DNA from: Duganella sp. BJB476 | GTDB taxonomy: Bacteria; Pseudomonadota; Gammaproteobacteria; Burkholderiales; Burkholderiaceae_D | NCBI RefSeq assembly: GCF_003416895.1 | Contig: NZ_QVIO01000001.1 | Location: forward strand, 1,426,001-1,490,000 | DNA length: 64,000 nucleotides | Direction of reading: 5' to 3' | Shown: positions 27,301 through 35,967 of the stretch, in pieces | Position numbering within the stretch: the first letter of the stretch is position 1 | Layout: every line of letters starts with the position of its first letter | Translations under genes and position numbers: made by a program | The notes under the pieces: generated by a model | The model's input: the letters and a program-made list of their open reading frames with translations, nothing else | The model's database searches: none | Told to the model about the DNA's origin: nothing

Positions 27301-28592
27301 GATCGTCCGATCGCCGGCTGGCGGCTGACCAGGCTGCTTTGCGAGGTTCGGCTGGCGCCGTACTGTCGTTCCGCGACCAGCGCGCGGGTGGCGATGACGA
27401 TGCCCATCAAATAGTAGGGGACGTCGAAATAGAGCAGGCTGAGGAAGGCGCCGCCGACCGCAAAGCCGACGAAGCTGGCCTGGACCATGGTGGCCAGCTG
27501 CAGCGCCCATTCCAGATCCGGCTGGCCACGGCTGTGGCGAACGATCCAGGCCGCCGAACGCCATGTCAGGCCGAGCAGCAGCAAGTACAGCGCCAGGCCG
27601 ACAAAGCCGTGCTCGCCCAGCGCCTGGAAATAGATGCTGTGGGCGGCGTGGACGTCGTGCGGATTGGGCGCGTAGAGAAAAAAGGTGGTCGGCTCGGCGA
27701 TCTCGAAGCCGCCGCCGAAGAAGCGGTCCTTGGCGAGGTTCCAGGCCATATGCCAAGCGTTGATGCGACCCATCGCGGACTCGTCTTCCTGATAGGCTCC
27801 GATGCTGTCCATGCGCTCGCTCCAGCGCTCGGGCATGAAGAGCAGGGCCAGCGGCGTCAGCAGCGCGATCAGGATGCCGGCGGCGAATTTGTGGCGGCTC
27901 TTGAGCCACATCACGATAATCATGGCGGCTATCGCCAGCAGCGCGCCGCGCGAGTACGACCCCAGCGCCGCCAGCGCGCTGAGCAGCATCATCGCGCTCA
28001 AGCCATGCCGCAGCCAGCGCTGGTCGCTGCGCAGTTGCAGATACCGCATCAAGGGGATGGTCATGATCAGGGCCAGCGCGATCTCGTTGTTGTCGCCGAT
28101 AAAGGTGCCTTCCGGCCCCCAGACGCGTTCGCCGCCGCCAGTGCGCAGCGTGAAGATGCCACCCTTGACGCCGTAGAAACCCAGCGACATCACCAGCACC
28201 CACAGCAGGCGCTGGATGTCTTCGCGGTTGCGTATCACCATCATGGTGACCAGACTCATCAGCATGATCTTCATGACCTTGCTCCATTGCACGTAGGCGA
28301 GCGAGGGAAACATGGCGAACAGGGTGGTGACGTTCATCCACAGTATCAGCACGATCAAGGTGAAGGTGATGCCCGAGACCGGCAGCGTCTTGGCCATGCG
28401 CGAGATGGCGACGCTGAACAAGGTGGCCACGGCGACGATGAAGGCGAATGGAAACGTGGCGGCGAAGCCCCAGCTCTGCGTGTGCGGATTCATCACGCTG
28501 ATCCATACCCACATCAGCACGCCGTTGACGGGGTTACGCAGGATCAGCGGCAGGCTGCCGAAGACGATAAGGGTGATCAGAATGTCGCGCAT
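27297..28592 (-). CDS. Wzy/O-antigen ligase-like protein, exosortase A-associated (TIGR03097-like)
   Basis: A 431-residue integral membrane protein with about ten to twelve helices and the large periplasmic loop typical of Wzy/WaaL proteins. Landmarks are WISVMNPHTQSWGFA near the N-terminus, GSYSRGALLAI, and RINAWHMAWNLAKDRFFGGGFE followed by AHSIYFQALGEHGFVG. The Arg and His residues in those two motifs are the usual ligase signature. It would polymerise lipid-linked repeat units or transfer glycan to protein, outside the inner membrane. The start ATG at 28592 is 84 bases from the divergent fused glycosyltransferase; a 7-base inverted repeat lies between. A second protein of this superfamily is at 55500-57875. 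Confidence 0.9.
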   Translation of the reverse strand: MRDILITLIVFGSLPLILRNPVNGVLMWVWISVMNPHTQSWGFAATFPFAFIVAVATLFSVAISRMAKTLPVSGITFTLIVLILWMNVTTLFAMFPSLAYVQWSKVMKIMLMSLVTMMVIRNREDIQRLLWVLVMSLGFYGVKGGIFTLRTGGGERVWGPEGTFIGDNNEIALALIMTIPLMRYLQLRSDQRWLRHGLSAMMLLSALAALGSYSRGALLAIAAMIIVMWLKSRHKFAAGILIALLTPLALLFMPERWSERMDSIGAYQEDESAMGRINAWHMAWNLAKDRFFGGGFEIAEPTTFFLYAPNPHDVHAAHSIYFQALGEHGFVGLALYLLLLGLTWRSAAWIVRHSRGQPDLEWALQLATMVQASFVGFAVGGAFLSLLYFDVPYYLMGIVIATRALVAERQYGASRTSQSSLVSRQPAIGRS

Positions 28593-28604
28593 GGGTAAGG
28601 GAAC

Positions 28605-28624
28605 TCGTTGATGCGGCTCAACGA
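28605..28624. promoter_or_regulatory. Short inverted repeat between divergent genes
   Basis: TCGTTGA (28605-28611) and TCAACGA (28618-28624) with a six-base spacer sit in the 84-base divergent gap between the ligase-like gene and the fused glycosyltransferase. The size suits a dimeric repressor or activator, but a match this short may be chance. Confidence 0.25.
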
Positions 28625-28676
28625 TGTATTTGAGCCTGTCATTACACTGGATTGTCACGTTCTGCAATCTTAGGAT

Positions 28677-30773
28677 ATGGGAGAAGCGCCCTTGTTGACC
28701 GTTCTCATGGCGACCTGCAATGGCGCACAGACTCTGCCCAAAGTACTGGATGGCTATTGCCGTCTGCAAACGCCACGCCAGGCGTGGCAGTTGATCATCG
28801 TCGAGAATGGCAGCAGCGACGGCACCGGCGCGCTGATTGCGCAATATCAAAATCGCCTGCCGCTGCATCTGATCAGTACGCCAGACAAGGGCAAGAACGC
28901 AGCCCTGAACCTGGCCGTGGAGTGGGCTTTGCGCCATAGTGACGACGACGCCTTGTTTATTTTCAGCGATGACGACGCCACACCGGCGCCGGACTGGCTG
29001 CTGCAATGGGAGCGCTGCGTCGCGGCACATGCCGACTACGCGGTGTTCGGCGGCGCGATAGAGGCGGACTGGGCGGTCCCGCCACCCGAGTGGCTGCCGC
29101 GCTTGACGCCGGTCGGGCTGACGTTCGGCCTGACCGCTGCCGACCTGGCCGAGGGACCGGTGTTCCCCGGTTTGGTGTGGGGCGCCAACATGGCCGTGCG
29201 GCGGGAGGTATTCGATGCCGGCTACCGCTACGATACCTCGATCGGTCCGAATGGCGGCGCCTATGCCATGGGCAGCGAGACCGAGCTGACGCGCAGGCTG
29301 GCACTGGCTGGCTATCCGGCCTGGTTCTGTCGTCACGCGAAGGTGGCGCACCATATCCGCAAACATCAGTTGACGCGGGCCTATGTACTGGATAAGGCCT
29401 GGCGTTTCGGGCGCGGCAAGTATCGGCAAGACCGGCCGGGCACTTTCCCTGAATGGTCGGGCGTGCCGCGCTGGATGCTGGCGCGGTTTGCGCAGGAGTG
29501 CATAGGCTACCTGCGCGAGCGCCTGCTGGGCGACGCCGATGCGCTGTTCCGGCGACGCTGGGAACTGGCTTTTCTGCGCGGCTATTTTTTCGAAGCGCGG
29601 CAGGGGCGCAGCGAGGCCGGCAAACGGGTGCTGATCACCAGCTATTCCGGCGAACTGGGCGGGATGGAAATGCGCATGGCGCAGGAGTTGCGCTACCTGC
29701 GGCTGGCCGGCGCCGACGGCAGCCTGGCACTGCGCCGCTTTGCCGGCATCGACGCCTGGGCAGGGCGGCTGGCGCATGAGCAGATCGTGGTGGCGGAATT
29801 CGATCCGCCGCCATTCTTCGAGCAGTGGGCATGGCGCCGATGGAACCTGCTGCGGGCGCGGCTGGGGGCGGCGCGTCGGCTGCGCGCCTTTCGCGCCGAC
29901 CTGGTGCATATCGCGTGGTGCTGGACCAATTACGGCGCCTCCGCGCTGTGGCTGGCACGCTACTGCCGCCTGCCCGCCGTCATCAGCGTGCACAACGCGT
30001 TTCCGGCGGCGGAGATCAGCGACTGGCACCAGCCCTTGCTGCAGCATGCTTTTGGCGGGGTGCGCGGGGTGTACGCGGTATCGCGCTCGGCAATGGCGCA
30101 TTTCATGGCTATCTATCAGCCTTATTTGCCGGCCACCGCGCGTGTGGCTGTGATACCGAATTGTGTCGACACCGATAGATTCAAGCCGGGGGCGGACATG
30201 CGCCACGCCGCGCGCCTGGCGCTGCAACTGCCGCCAGGCGCGCTGGTGATCGGCGTTGCGGCCCGCCTGTCCGAGCAAAAGCGGCCCGGGCACTTGCTCG
30301 ACCTGTTCGTGCTGCTGCGGCAGCGTTTTCCGCAGTTGTATCTGGTCATGATGGGCAGCGGCCCGCTCGAAGCGGGCCTGCGGCGGCAAGTGGAGCAGGC
30401 CGGCTTGGCACCATATGTGGTGTTCACCGGCTTCGTGCCGGCGCTGGAGACGCTGCTGCCGGCGCTGGATCTGCACATCCTGATGAGCAGGAATGAAGGT
30501 TTTGGCATCGCGACCATCGAGGCGATGGCATGCGGTGTCCCTGCCGTGGCGACCGATGTGCCCGGCAGCGCGGATATCCTGCGCGACTGCGGCGGCGGGC
30601 TGCTGGTGCCGGCCAACGATATCAAGGCGGCGGCGGCCATGGTCGCGGAGCTGCTGGACCAGCCAGGCCGGCGCGAGGCGATGGGGCAACAGGCGCGACA
30701 GGAAGCCGTCGAGCGCTACAGCCGTGTGGTGGTGGGCAAGCAGGTGCTGGCCTTTTATGATCAGTTGATCTGA
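28677..30773 (+). CDS. Bifunctional glycosyltransferase (GT2 fused to GT4)
   Basis: A 698-residue fusion. Residues 1-300 are a family 2 GT-A transferase: LTVLMATCNGAQTLPKVLDG, IIVENGSSDGTGALI, FIFSDDDATPAPDWL (DXD site), GANMAVRREVFDAG and a MGSETELTRRLALAGY acceptor motif. Residues 310-698 are a family 4 GT-B transferase: ITSYSGELGGMEMRMAQEL, VIGVAARLSEQKRPGHLL, MMGSGPLEAGLRRQ and RNEGFGIATIEAMACGVP with its EX7E donor site. One chain could therefore add two successive sugars to the lipid carrier. The ATG at 28677 has AGGA close by; a TTG at 28692 preceded by GGGAGAAG is an alternative. The flippase gene starts 9 bases after its stop. Confidence 0.9.
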   Translation: MGEAPLLTVLMATCNGAQTLPKVLDGYCRLQTPRQAWQLIIVENGSSDGTGALIAQYQNRLPLHLISTPDKGKNAALNLAVEWALRHSDDDALFIFSDDDATPAPDWLLQWERCVAAHADYAVFGGAIEADWAVPPPEWLPRLTPVGLTFGLTAADLAEGPVFPGLVWGANMAVRREVFDAGYRYDTSIGPNGGAYAMGSETELTRRLALAGYPAWFCRHAKVAHHIRKHQLTRAYVLDKAWRFGRGKYRQDRPGTFPEWSGVPRWMLARFAQECIGYLRERLLGDADALFRRRWELAFLRGYFFEARQGRSEAGKRVLITSYSGELGGMEMRMAQELRYLRLAGADGSLALRRFAGIDAWAGRLAHEQIVVAEFDPPPFFEQWAWRRWNLLRARLGAARRLRAFRADLVHIAWCWTNYGASALWLARYCRLPAVISVHNAFPAAEISDWHQPLLQHAFGGVRGVYAVSRSAMAHFMAIYQPYLPATARVAVIPNCVDTDRFKPGADMRHAARLALQLPPGALVIGVAARLSEQKRPGHLLDLFVLLRQRFPQLYLVMMGSGPLEAGLRRQVEQAGLAPYVVFTGFVPALETLLPALDLHILMSRNEGFGIATIEAMACGVPAVATDVPGSADILRDCGGGLLVPANDIKAAAAMVAELLDQPGRREAMGQQARQEAVERYSRVVVGKQVLAFYDQLI

Positions 30774-30782
30774 GGCGGCGCC

Positions 30783-32228
30783 ATGCAGCCGCGTATGTCC
30801 TTCCTGGTTTCCTTCGCTGAAAAGTACACACTGCTATTGGTGAACACCGCCGGCACCATGATACTTGCGCGGCTGCTGACGCCGGCCGAGATAGGCGTCT
30901 ACGCGGTCGGCGCCGTGCTGGTCGGGCTGGCGCAGGCGGTGCGGGACTTTGGCGTCGGGCCGTATGTGATCCAGGAGAAGCAGCTGAACGAGCAGAAGCT
31001 GCGCGCGGCGTTGGGCACCAGCATCCTGGTGGCGTGGTCGCTGGCGCTGGTGGTGCTGCTGAGCAGCGGCGTGGCGGCCAGGTTCTACCGCGATCCGCGG
31101 CTGAGTTCGGTGTTGCAACTGCTGTCAATCAACTTCCTGTTGATTCCGTTCAGCTCGCTGGCCTTGCCGTGCTTGCGGCGCCAGATGCGCTTCTCGGCCA
31201 TCTTCGCGATCAACACCGCCAGCAGCTGCGCGCAGTTGCTGGTCTCGGTGGGGTTGGCCTGGCTGGGGCATGGCTATCTGAGCCTGGTCTGGGGGGCCGT
31301 GGCCGGCACGGCGGCGGGGCTGCTGGCAAGCATTTGCTGCTGGCCGAGCGGCTTGCCCTGGTTGCCGGCGCGGCAAGGCATGGCGGCGATCCTGTCGTTC
31401 GGCACGATTTCAACCGCCGGCAGCGTGATCGACGAACTGGGCGTGGCCGCGCCGGACCTGATCGTCGGCAAATTGATCGGCGTCGCCGAGGTTGGCATCT
31501 TTGGCAAGGCGCAGGGCGTGCTGAACGTGTTCAACCAGCTGGTGACTAGCGCCATTTCACCGGTCATCTTCCCGCTGTTTTCGGCCCAGGCGCGGGCGGG
31601 CGGCGATCTGCGCCAGGCCTACCTGACCACCGCCAGCTACGTGACCGTGCTGGCCTGGCCTTTCTTCGGCTACGTGGCGATCTCGGCGCCGGCGCTGGTG
31701 CGCGTGCTGTACGGCGCACAGTGGGATGCATGCGTGCCGTTGATACGCATCATGTGCCTGTCGAGCGCCTTATATAGCATGTTTAGCATGGCGCGCTATC
31801 TGTTCGTGGCGATGGGGGCGGTCCGCACGCAGGCCAAGCTGGACGCCTTGTCGGCGCCGGTGCGCGTGATTGCCGTGCTGCTGGCCGCGCCGTTTGGGCT
31901 GCAATGGGTGGCGTGGGCCGTGGTGCTCGGCGGCGTGTTCAGGTGTATCTGGACTTTTCTCTACCTGCGGCAGCTGGCGGCGCTGCAAGCGAATGCCTTG
32001 CTCGGCGCACTCAAGCGTAGCGCATGGGTCGCGCTCTGTAGCCTGAGCGGTCCGGCGCTGTTGTTTGCCTGGCATCCACTGGCGCCGGAGCATGCGCTGT
32101 ACCAGCTGTCGATGGCCGCCTTGCTGGCTCTGCCGCTGTGGCTGGCGGCCATTCTTCTTTTCCAGCACGAGCTTGCCGCTGAATGCACCTTGGCGGGACG
32201 CAAGGTCTGGGCGAGGCTAGTCAAATAA
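30783..32228 (+). CDS. Wzx-type oligosaccharide flippase
   Basis: A 481-residue integral membrane protein of the MOP/PST superfamily with about 12 to 14 helices. It opens FLVSFAEKYTLLLVNTAGTMILARLLTPAEIGVYAVG, the usual flippase N-terminus, followed by DFGVGPYVIQ. It would move undecaprenyl-linked repeat units across the inner membrane for the polymerase at 27297-28592 or 55500-57875. GAGG precedes the ATG. It belongs to the plus block of fused glycosyltransferase, flippase, GT4, MBOAT and SGNH-like protein, with a 10-base gap to the next gene. Confidence 0.9.
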   Translation: MQPRMSFLVSFAEKYTLLLVNTAGTMILARLLTPAEIGVYAVGAVLVGLAQAVRDFGVGPYVIQEKQLNEQKLRAALGTSILVAWSLALVVLLSSGVAARFYRDPRLSSVLQLLSINFLLIPFSSLALPCLRRQMRFSAIFAINTASSCAQLLVSVGLAWLGHGYLSLVWGAVAGTAAGLLASICCWPSGLPWLPARQGMAAILSFGTISTAGSVIDELGVAAPDLIVGKLIGVAEVGIFGKAQGVLNVFNQLVTSAISPVIFPLFSAQARAGGDLRQAYLTTASYVTVLAWPFFGYVAISAPALVRVLYGAQWDACVPLIRIMCLSSALYSMFSMARYLFVAMGAVRTQAKLDALSAPVRVIAVLLAAPFGLQWVAWAVVLGGVFRCIWTFLYLRQLAALQANALLGALKRSAWVALCSLSGPALLFAWHPLAPEHALYQLSMAALLALPLWLAAILLFQHELAAECTLAGRKVWARLVK

Positions 32229-32238
32229 GGGGCATCTT

Positions 32239-33312
32239 ATGCGCGTAGGAATTCTGTCTTATCCCATGTTGTTCCAGCGCGAGGGCGGGCTGCAGGTGCA
32301 GGTGCGCTCCACCATGCGCGCCCTGCAGGAGCAGTCGGCGCTTGGCCTGGAGGTGTCGCTGGTGGACGCCAACCGCGAGCGCCTGGACCAGTTCGACCTG
32401 ATACATGTGTTCTCCGCGATCAACGGCAATCACCGCCTGGTCGAACTGGCGACAGATCTCGGAGTGCCGGTGGTGCTGTCGTCGGTCTTGTCGCCGGGTT
32501 GGGGACGGCTCGACGGCATGCGCGCCCGGCTGGCCGACCAGCTGACCGGCCGCCTGACCGGCTGGAACGTGCAAACCAGTTATGCGCAAACCAAACGCGC
32601 CCTGCAACTGGCGCAGATGGTGATCGCGTTGGGCGCGGCCGAACGGGATGCGATCGTCAGCGCGTTCCAGATTCCCGAGGGGAAGATCCGCGTGCTGCCC
32701 AATGGCATCAGCCCGCATTTCTTTGGCGCGCGCCAGGAGGAGTTCCGGCGTTGCACCGGACTGAACGGGCCGTTTGTGCTGATGGTTGGGGCGATTTCGC
32801 CGTACAAGAACCAGCTGGGACTGGTACGGGCATTGGCGCCGACAGGATTGCCGGTGGTGCTGATCGGCCGGGCGCAACGCCAGCACCAGAACTATTTGCA
32901 GCAATTGCTGGCGCAGCCGCGGGTGCGCTGGCTGGGCCAGCTCGAGCATGATGATGCGTTGCTGGCCAGTGCCTACGCCAGCGCATCCGTCCTGGCATTG
33001 CCCAGCCAGGGCGAGGTGTTTCCCTTGTCGGTGCTGGAGGCGTTGGCGGCCGGCACGCCGGTGGTGATGACCGACGAAAGTGCGCTCAGTTTGCCCGACA
33101 GCGCCTTCGCCTTGAAACAGTTGCCATGGGACGATACGGCTGGCTTGCGGCTTGCCGTAGAGGACCTGCTGGCAAATCCGCCGGAGCGGGCGCTGGTACG
33201 CGCCCTGGTGGAGCGTTACAGCTGGCAACGGGTCGCCGAGCAGATGGTGGCCTGCTATACCGAGCTGTATCACCGGACACGTCGGGAACAAGAGGCGCGC
33301 CGTGCTGTTTAA
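32239..33312 (+). CDS. GT4 family glycosyltransferase
   Basis: A 357-residue GT-B enzyme. It opens RVGILSYPMLFQREGGLQVQVRST, with the acceptor loop GGLQVQ, then a middle segment VIALGAAERDAIVSAFQIPEGKIRVLPNGIS and the donor-site helix LPSQGEVFPLSVLEALAAGTPVV (EX7E-like). The C-terminal VERYSWQRVAEQMVACYTELYH is typical of the family. It adds a sugar from a nucleotide donor on the cytoplasmic side; the sugar is unknown. AAGGGG precedes the ATG by about eight bases. Its 3' end overlaps the MBOAT gene by 11 bases, so translation of the acyltransferase may depend on it. Confidence 0.9.
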   Translation: MRVGILSYPMLFQREGGLQVQVRSTMRALQEQSALGLEVSLVDANRERLDQFDLIHVFSAINGNHRLVELATDLGVPVVLSSVLSPGWGRLDGMRARLADQLTGRLTGWNVQTSYAQTKRALQLAQMVIALGAAERDAIVSAFQIPEGKIRVLPNGISPHFFGARQEEFRRCTGLNGPFVLMVGAISPYKNQLGLVRALAPTGLPVVLIGRAQRQHQNYLQQLLAQPRVRWLGQLEHDDALLASAYASASVLALPSQGEVFPLSVLEALAAGTPVVMTDESALSLPDSAFALKQLPWDDTAGLRLAVEDLLANPPERALVRALVERYSWQRVAEQMVACYTELYHRTRREQEARRAV

Positions 33313-34780
33313 TTCCTTCAGTTTCCTGTTCCTGTATTTGCCGACGGTAGTGGCCGGCTACTATCTGCTGGCGCGCATGCGTCCACGGTGGGCGATCGGC
33401 TGGCTGGCGCTGGCGTCGCTGTTCTTCTACGGTTATTGGGACCTGCGGTATCTGCCCTTGCTGATGACGTCTATCGTGTTCAACTACTGGAGCGCCGGCC
33501 GCATGCAGGTGGCGCTCCGGCGCCGGCGCTGGCTGATGTTTGCGCTGACGGCGAACCTGGCCTTGCTGGCGTATTTCAAGTATGCGAACTTCTTCATGGA
33601 TAACGTCTACGCGCTGGCGGGCTCGCCCGCGCGTGGATGGGACGTGGTGCTGCCGATTGGAATTTCGTTCTTTACCTTTACGCAGATCGCCTTCCTGCTC
33701 GATTGCTACCGGGGCAAGGCCGGCGAATACCGCTTCGTGCATTACACCTTGTTTGTCAGCTATTTCCCGCACCTGATCGCAGGGCCGGTGTTGCATCACA
33801 AGGAAATGATGCCGCAGTTCGAGCGCCCGCCAGGCCTGAACGCGGCGGATGTCGCCGTCGGCCTGTCGATCTTCGTGCTCGGCCTGGCCAAGAAGGTGCT
33901 GCTGGCGGATCCGCTGTCGACGCTGGTCGGGCCGGTATTTGCCGCCGGTGCCCACCCACAGCTGGTGGAGGCCTGGATCGGCACGCTGGGCTACACCTTT
34001 CAACTGTATTTCGATTTTTCCGGCTACTCGGATATGGCGATAGGCTTGTCCCGGCTGTTTGGCGTGAAGCTGCCGCTGAACTTTAATTCTCCCTACCAGG
34101 CCAGCAATATTGGCGAGTTCTGGCGGCGCTGGCATATGACCTTGTCGCGTTTCCTGCGCGACTATCTGTATGTACCGCTGGGTGGCAATCGCCATCATCG
34201 CTATCGCAACCTGATGCTGACGATGCTGCTCGGTGGACTGTGGCACGGCGCCGGCTGGACCTTCGTGGTGTGGGGCGGCTTGCACGGCTTGTATCTGGTG
34301 GTGTATCGCGGCTGGCTGGCGCTTGCCGGGGAAGGGCCGCCGCGTTGGTGGGGCAGGTGGCTGACCTTTTTCGCCGTGGTGGCGGCGTGGGCCGTGTTCC
34401 GGGCGCCGGACCTGGCGGGCGCCGCCGATGTGTTGTGCGCGATGGCGGGGGCGAATGGCGTGGCTTTGCCGCATGGAATGGCTGCCTATGCGTCCTACTT
34501 GCCCCACGGGTTCAGTTTTGTGGGCATCCGCTGGATAGACTTCGGCGGCATCGCGATGCCGGTGCTGATGCTGGCGATGGTGCTGGCCTTCGTGGCGCCG
34601 AATACGCAGGAAATCTTCCGCCACTATGCGCCGTGCATAGAACAGTTTTTTGCAGCGCCGCGACTCTGGCAATGGACCTGGCGTCCGCGCAGGGCGTTGA
34701 GCCTGGCGTTTTCCTTGTTATTTCTGGGCTGCCTGTTCAGCATGAACCGCGTCAGCGAATTCCTCTATTTCCAATTCTGA
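33302..34780 (+). CDS. MBOAT family O-acyltransferase (AlgI/DltB-like)
   Basis: A 492-residue polytopic membrane protein beginning at GTG with the family opening LFNSFSFLFLYLPTVVAGYY. It shows the MBOAT core: PIGISFFTFTQIAFLLDCYRG, FPHLIAGPVLHHKEMMPQ, LYFDFSGYSDMAIGLS, FWRRWHMTLSRFLRDY and LLGGLWHGAGWTFVVWGGLHG, which carries the conserved active-site His. It would move acetyl or acyl groups across the inner membrane onto the polymer, as AlgI does for alginate. It overlaps the GT4 gene and is followed after 2 bases by an SGNH-like gene, the same pairing as AlgI with AlgJ/AlgX. The acyl donor and polymer acceptor are not known. Confidence 0.92.
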   Translation: MLFNSFSFLFLYLPTVVAGYYLLARMRPRWAIGWLALASLFFYGYWDLRYLPLLMTSIVFNYWSAGRMQVALRRRRWLMFALTANLALLAYFKYANFFMDNVYALAGSPARGWDVVLPIGISFFTFTQIAFLLDCYRGKAGEYRFVHYTLFVSYFPHLIAGPVLHHKEMMPQFERPPGLNAADVAVGLSIFVLGLAKKVLLADPLSTLVGPVFAAGAHPQLVEAWIGTLGYTFQLYFDFSGYSDMAIGLSRLFGVKLPLNFNSPYQASNIGEFWRRWHMTLSRFLRDYLYVPLGGNRHHRYRNLMLTMLLGGLWHGAGWTFVVWGGLHGLYLVVYRGWLALAGEGPPRWWGRWLTFFAVVAAWAVFRAPDLAGAADVLCAMAGANGVALPHGMAAYASYLPHGFSFVGIRWIDFGGIAMPVLMLAMVLAFVAPNTQEIFRHYAPCIEQFFAAPRLWQWTWRPRRALSLAFSLLFLGCLFSMNRVSEFLYFQF

Positions 34781-34782
34781 TT

Positions 34783-35967
34783 ATGAGCCAGCAAGCCGGC
34801 GCCGAATGGCGCAACTATGTGTCCGTGTTTTGTGCCAGCAGCGCGCTGGTGATCGCTGCGGTGACGGCGTTGAATTACCAGGTCGATCCGTACCTGACCC
34901 ATCAATGGCAAACGCAGCAGCTTCAGCAGCTGCGGCCAGGCCGGGAAAAGCTTAGCGCCTGGGGCAAGACCTATGCGCTGGCAAAATTCAAGCCGACGGT
35001 GCTGTACGTCGGGAATTCCCGCACGGAATTGGGCTTGCCGACAAGGGCGACGCCGTTCGCCGATCTTGACGTGTTCAACGGAGCACTGTCCGGCGCTTCG
35101 CTGGGCGATGCGATGGCGATGGTCGACCATGCGGAAAAGGTGGGACAGCTGAAAACGCTGGTCTGGGGCATCGATGCGCCGTCGTTCACGATGGAGATTG
35201 GCAACACAGATTTCGACCGCGAACTGGTGGCCAATGGGCCGCTATATTTGTGGCGGCGCACCTTGATCAATGTCAGGCGGGCTTTCGCTTTCGATATGAC
35301 GGCGGACTCCATCCGTGTATTGCGCGGCACCTTCGGCAGCGTTTGCCATTCCAGCCTTGCCTCATATGGCCAACGGGACGACGCCTGTGTGCACGAGCGC
35401 ATCGAGGGCTTGGGCGGGACCGGTGCGGCCATCGTTCCGCGGGTACGGGAGTACCTGCGCGGAGCGGGACCGACCGACGAGGCGATGCGGGCGCTGGATC
35501 GCAGCATGGCCAATGTATGCGGCGCCGGCACCCGCGTCCGCCTGTATCTCAATCCGACGCACGCGATGACCGCCGACGCCTTGTACTGGGCCGGGAAGTG
35601 GCCGCCCATGGAAGCCTGGCAGCGTTCACTGGCAAGCATGGGGCAACGATATCGTGCTGCGGGCTGCGACATGCGTATCTTTGACTTTTCCGGCTTCAAC
35701 AGCGTGACTACCGAGGCCATCCCGCAAGTGAGCAAACAACCCGCCATGCGTTACTACTGGGAGACTTCGCATTATCGTAGCAATGTGGGGAGCATGGTGC
35801 TGGCGCGGATGTTCGGAGGCGGCGATGTGCCGGCTGATTTTGGCGCCGAGCTGAGTCCGGAAAGCGTGGAAGCCCACCAGGCGGCGGTGCGCCTGGCGCG
35901 GGAGCGCTATCACCACGCCCACCCGGCGGAAACCAGCATGGTGCGTAGCGTGGTCGCGGAACGCTAG
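34783..35967 (+). CDS. Membrane-anchored SGNH-like protein, probable O-acetylation partner
   Basis: A 394-residue protein with one N-terminal membrane helix (about 12-31, YVSVFCASSALVIAAVTALNY), so the rest is periplasmic. The segment LYVGNSRTELGLP puts Ser79 in a GDSL-like block, and WETSHYRSNVGSMVLARMF puts His330 in the block that ends SGNH hydrolases. The overall match to AlgX/AlgJ-type acyltransferases is weak; the assignment rests on these blocks and on the position 2 bases after the MBOAT gene. Such proteins take an acyl group from an MBOAT partner and place it on a polysaccharide. The gene ends in a CTAG overlap with the convergent methyltransferase gene. Confidence 0.65.
   Translation: MSQQAGAEWRNYVSVFCASSALVIAAVTALNYQVDPYLTHQWQTQQLQQLRPGREKLSAWGKTYALAKFKPTVLYVGNSRTELGLPTRATPFADLDVFNGALSGASLGDAMAMVDHAEKVGQLKTLVWGIDAPSFTMEIGNTDFDRELVANGPLYLWRRTLINVRRAFAFDMTADSIRVLRGTFGSVCHSSLASYGQRDDACVHERIEGLGGTGAAIVPRVREYLRGAGPTDEAMRALDRSMANVCGAGTRVRLYLNPTHAMTADALYWAGKWPPMEAWQRSLASMGQRYRAAGCDMRIFDFSGFNSVTTEAIPQVSKQPAMRYYWETSHYRSNVGSMVLARMFGGGDVPADFGAELSPESVEAHQAAVRLARERYHHAHPAETSMVRSVVAER

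Noticed and set aside
27297..30689. A continuous minus-strand open frame of 1130 codons spanning the ligase-like gene and the divergent fused glycosyltransferase
   Set aside because: Only the part to 28592 matches a known family and has a fitting start. The rest is antisense to a clear GT2-GT4 gene and lacks recognisable domains; high GC leaves such frames open.
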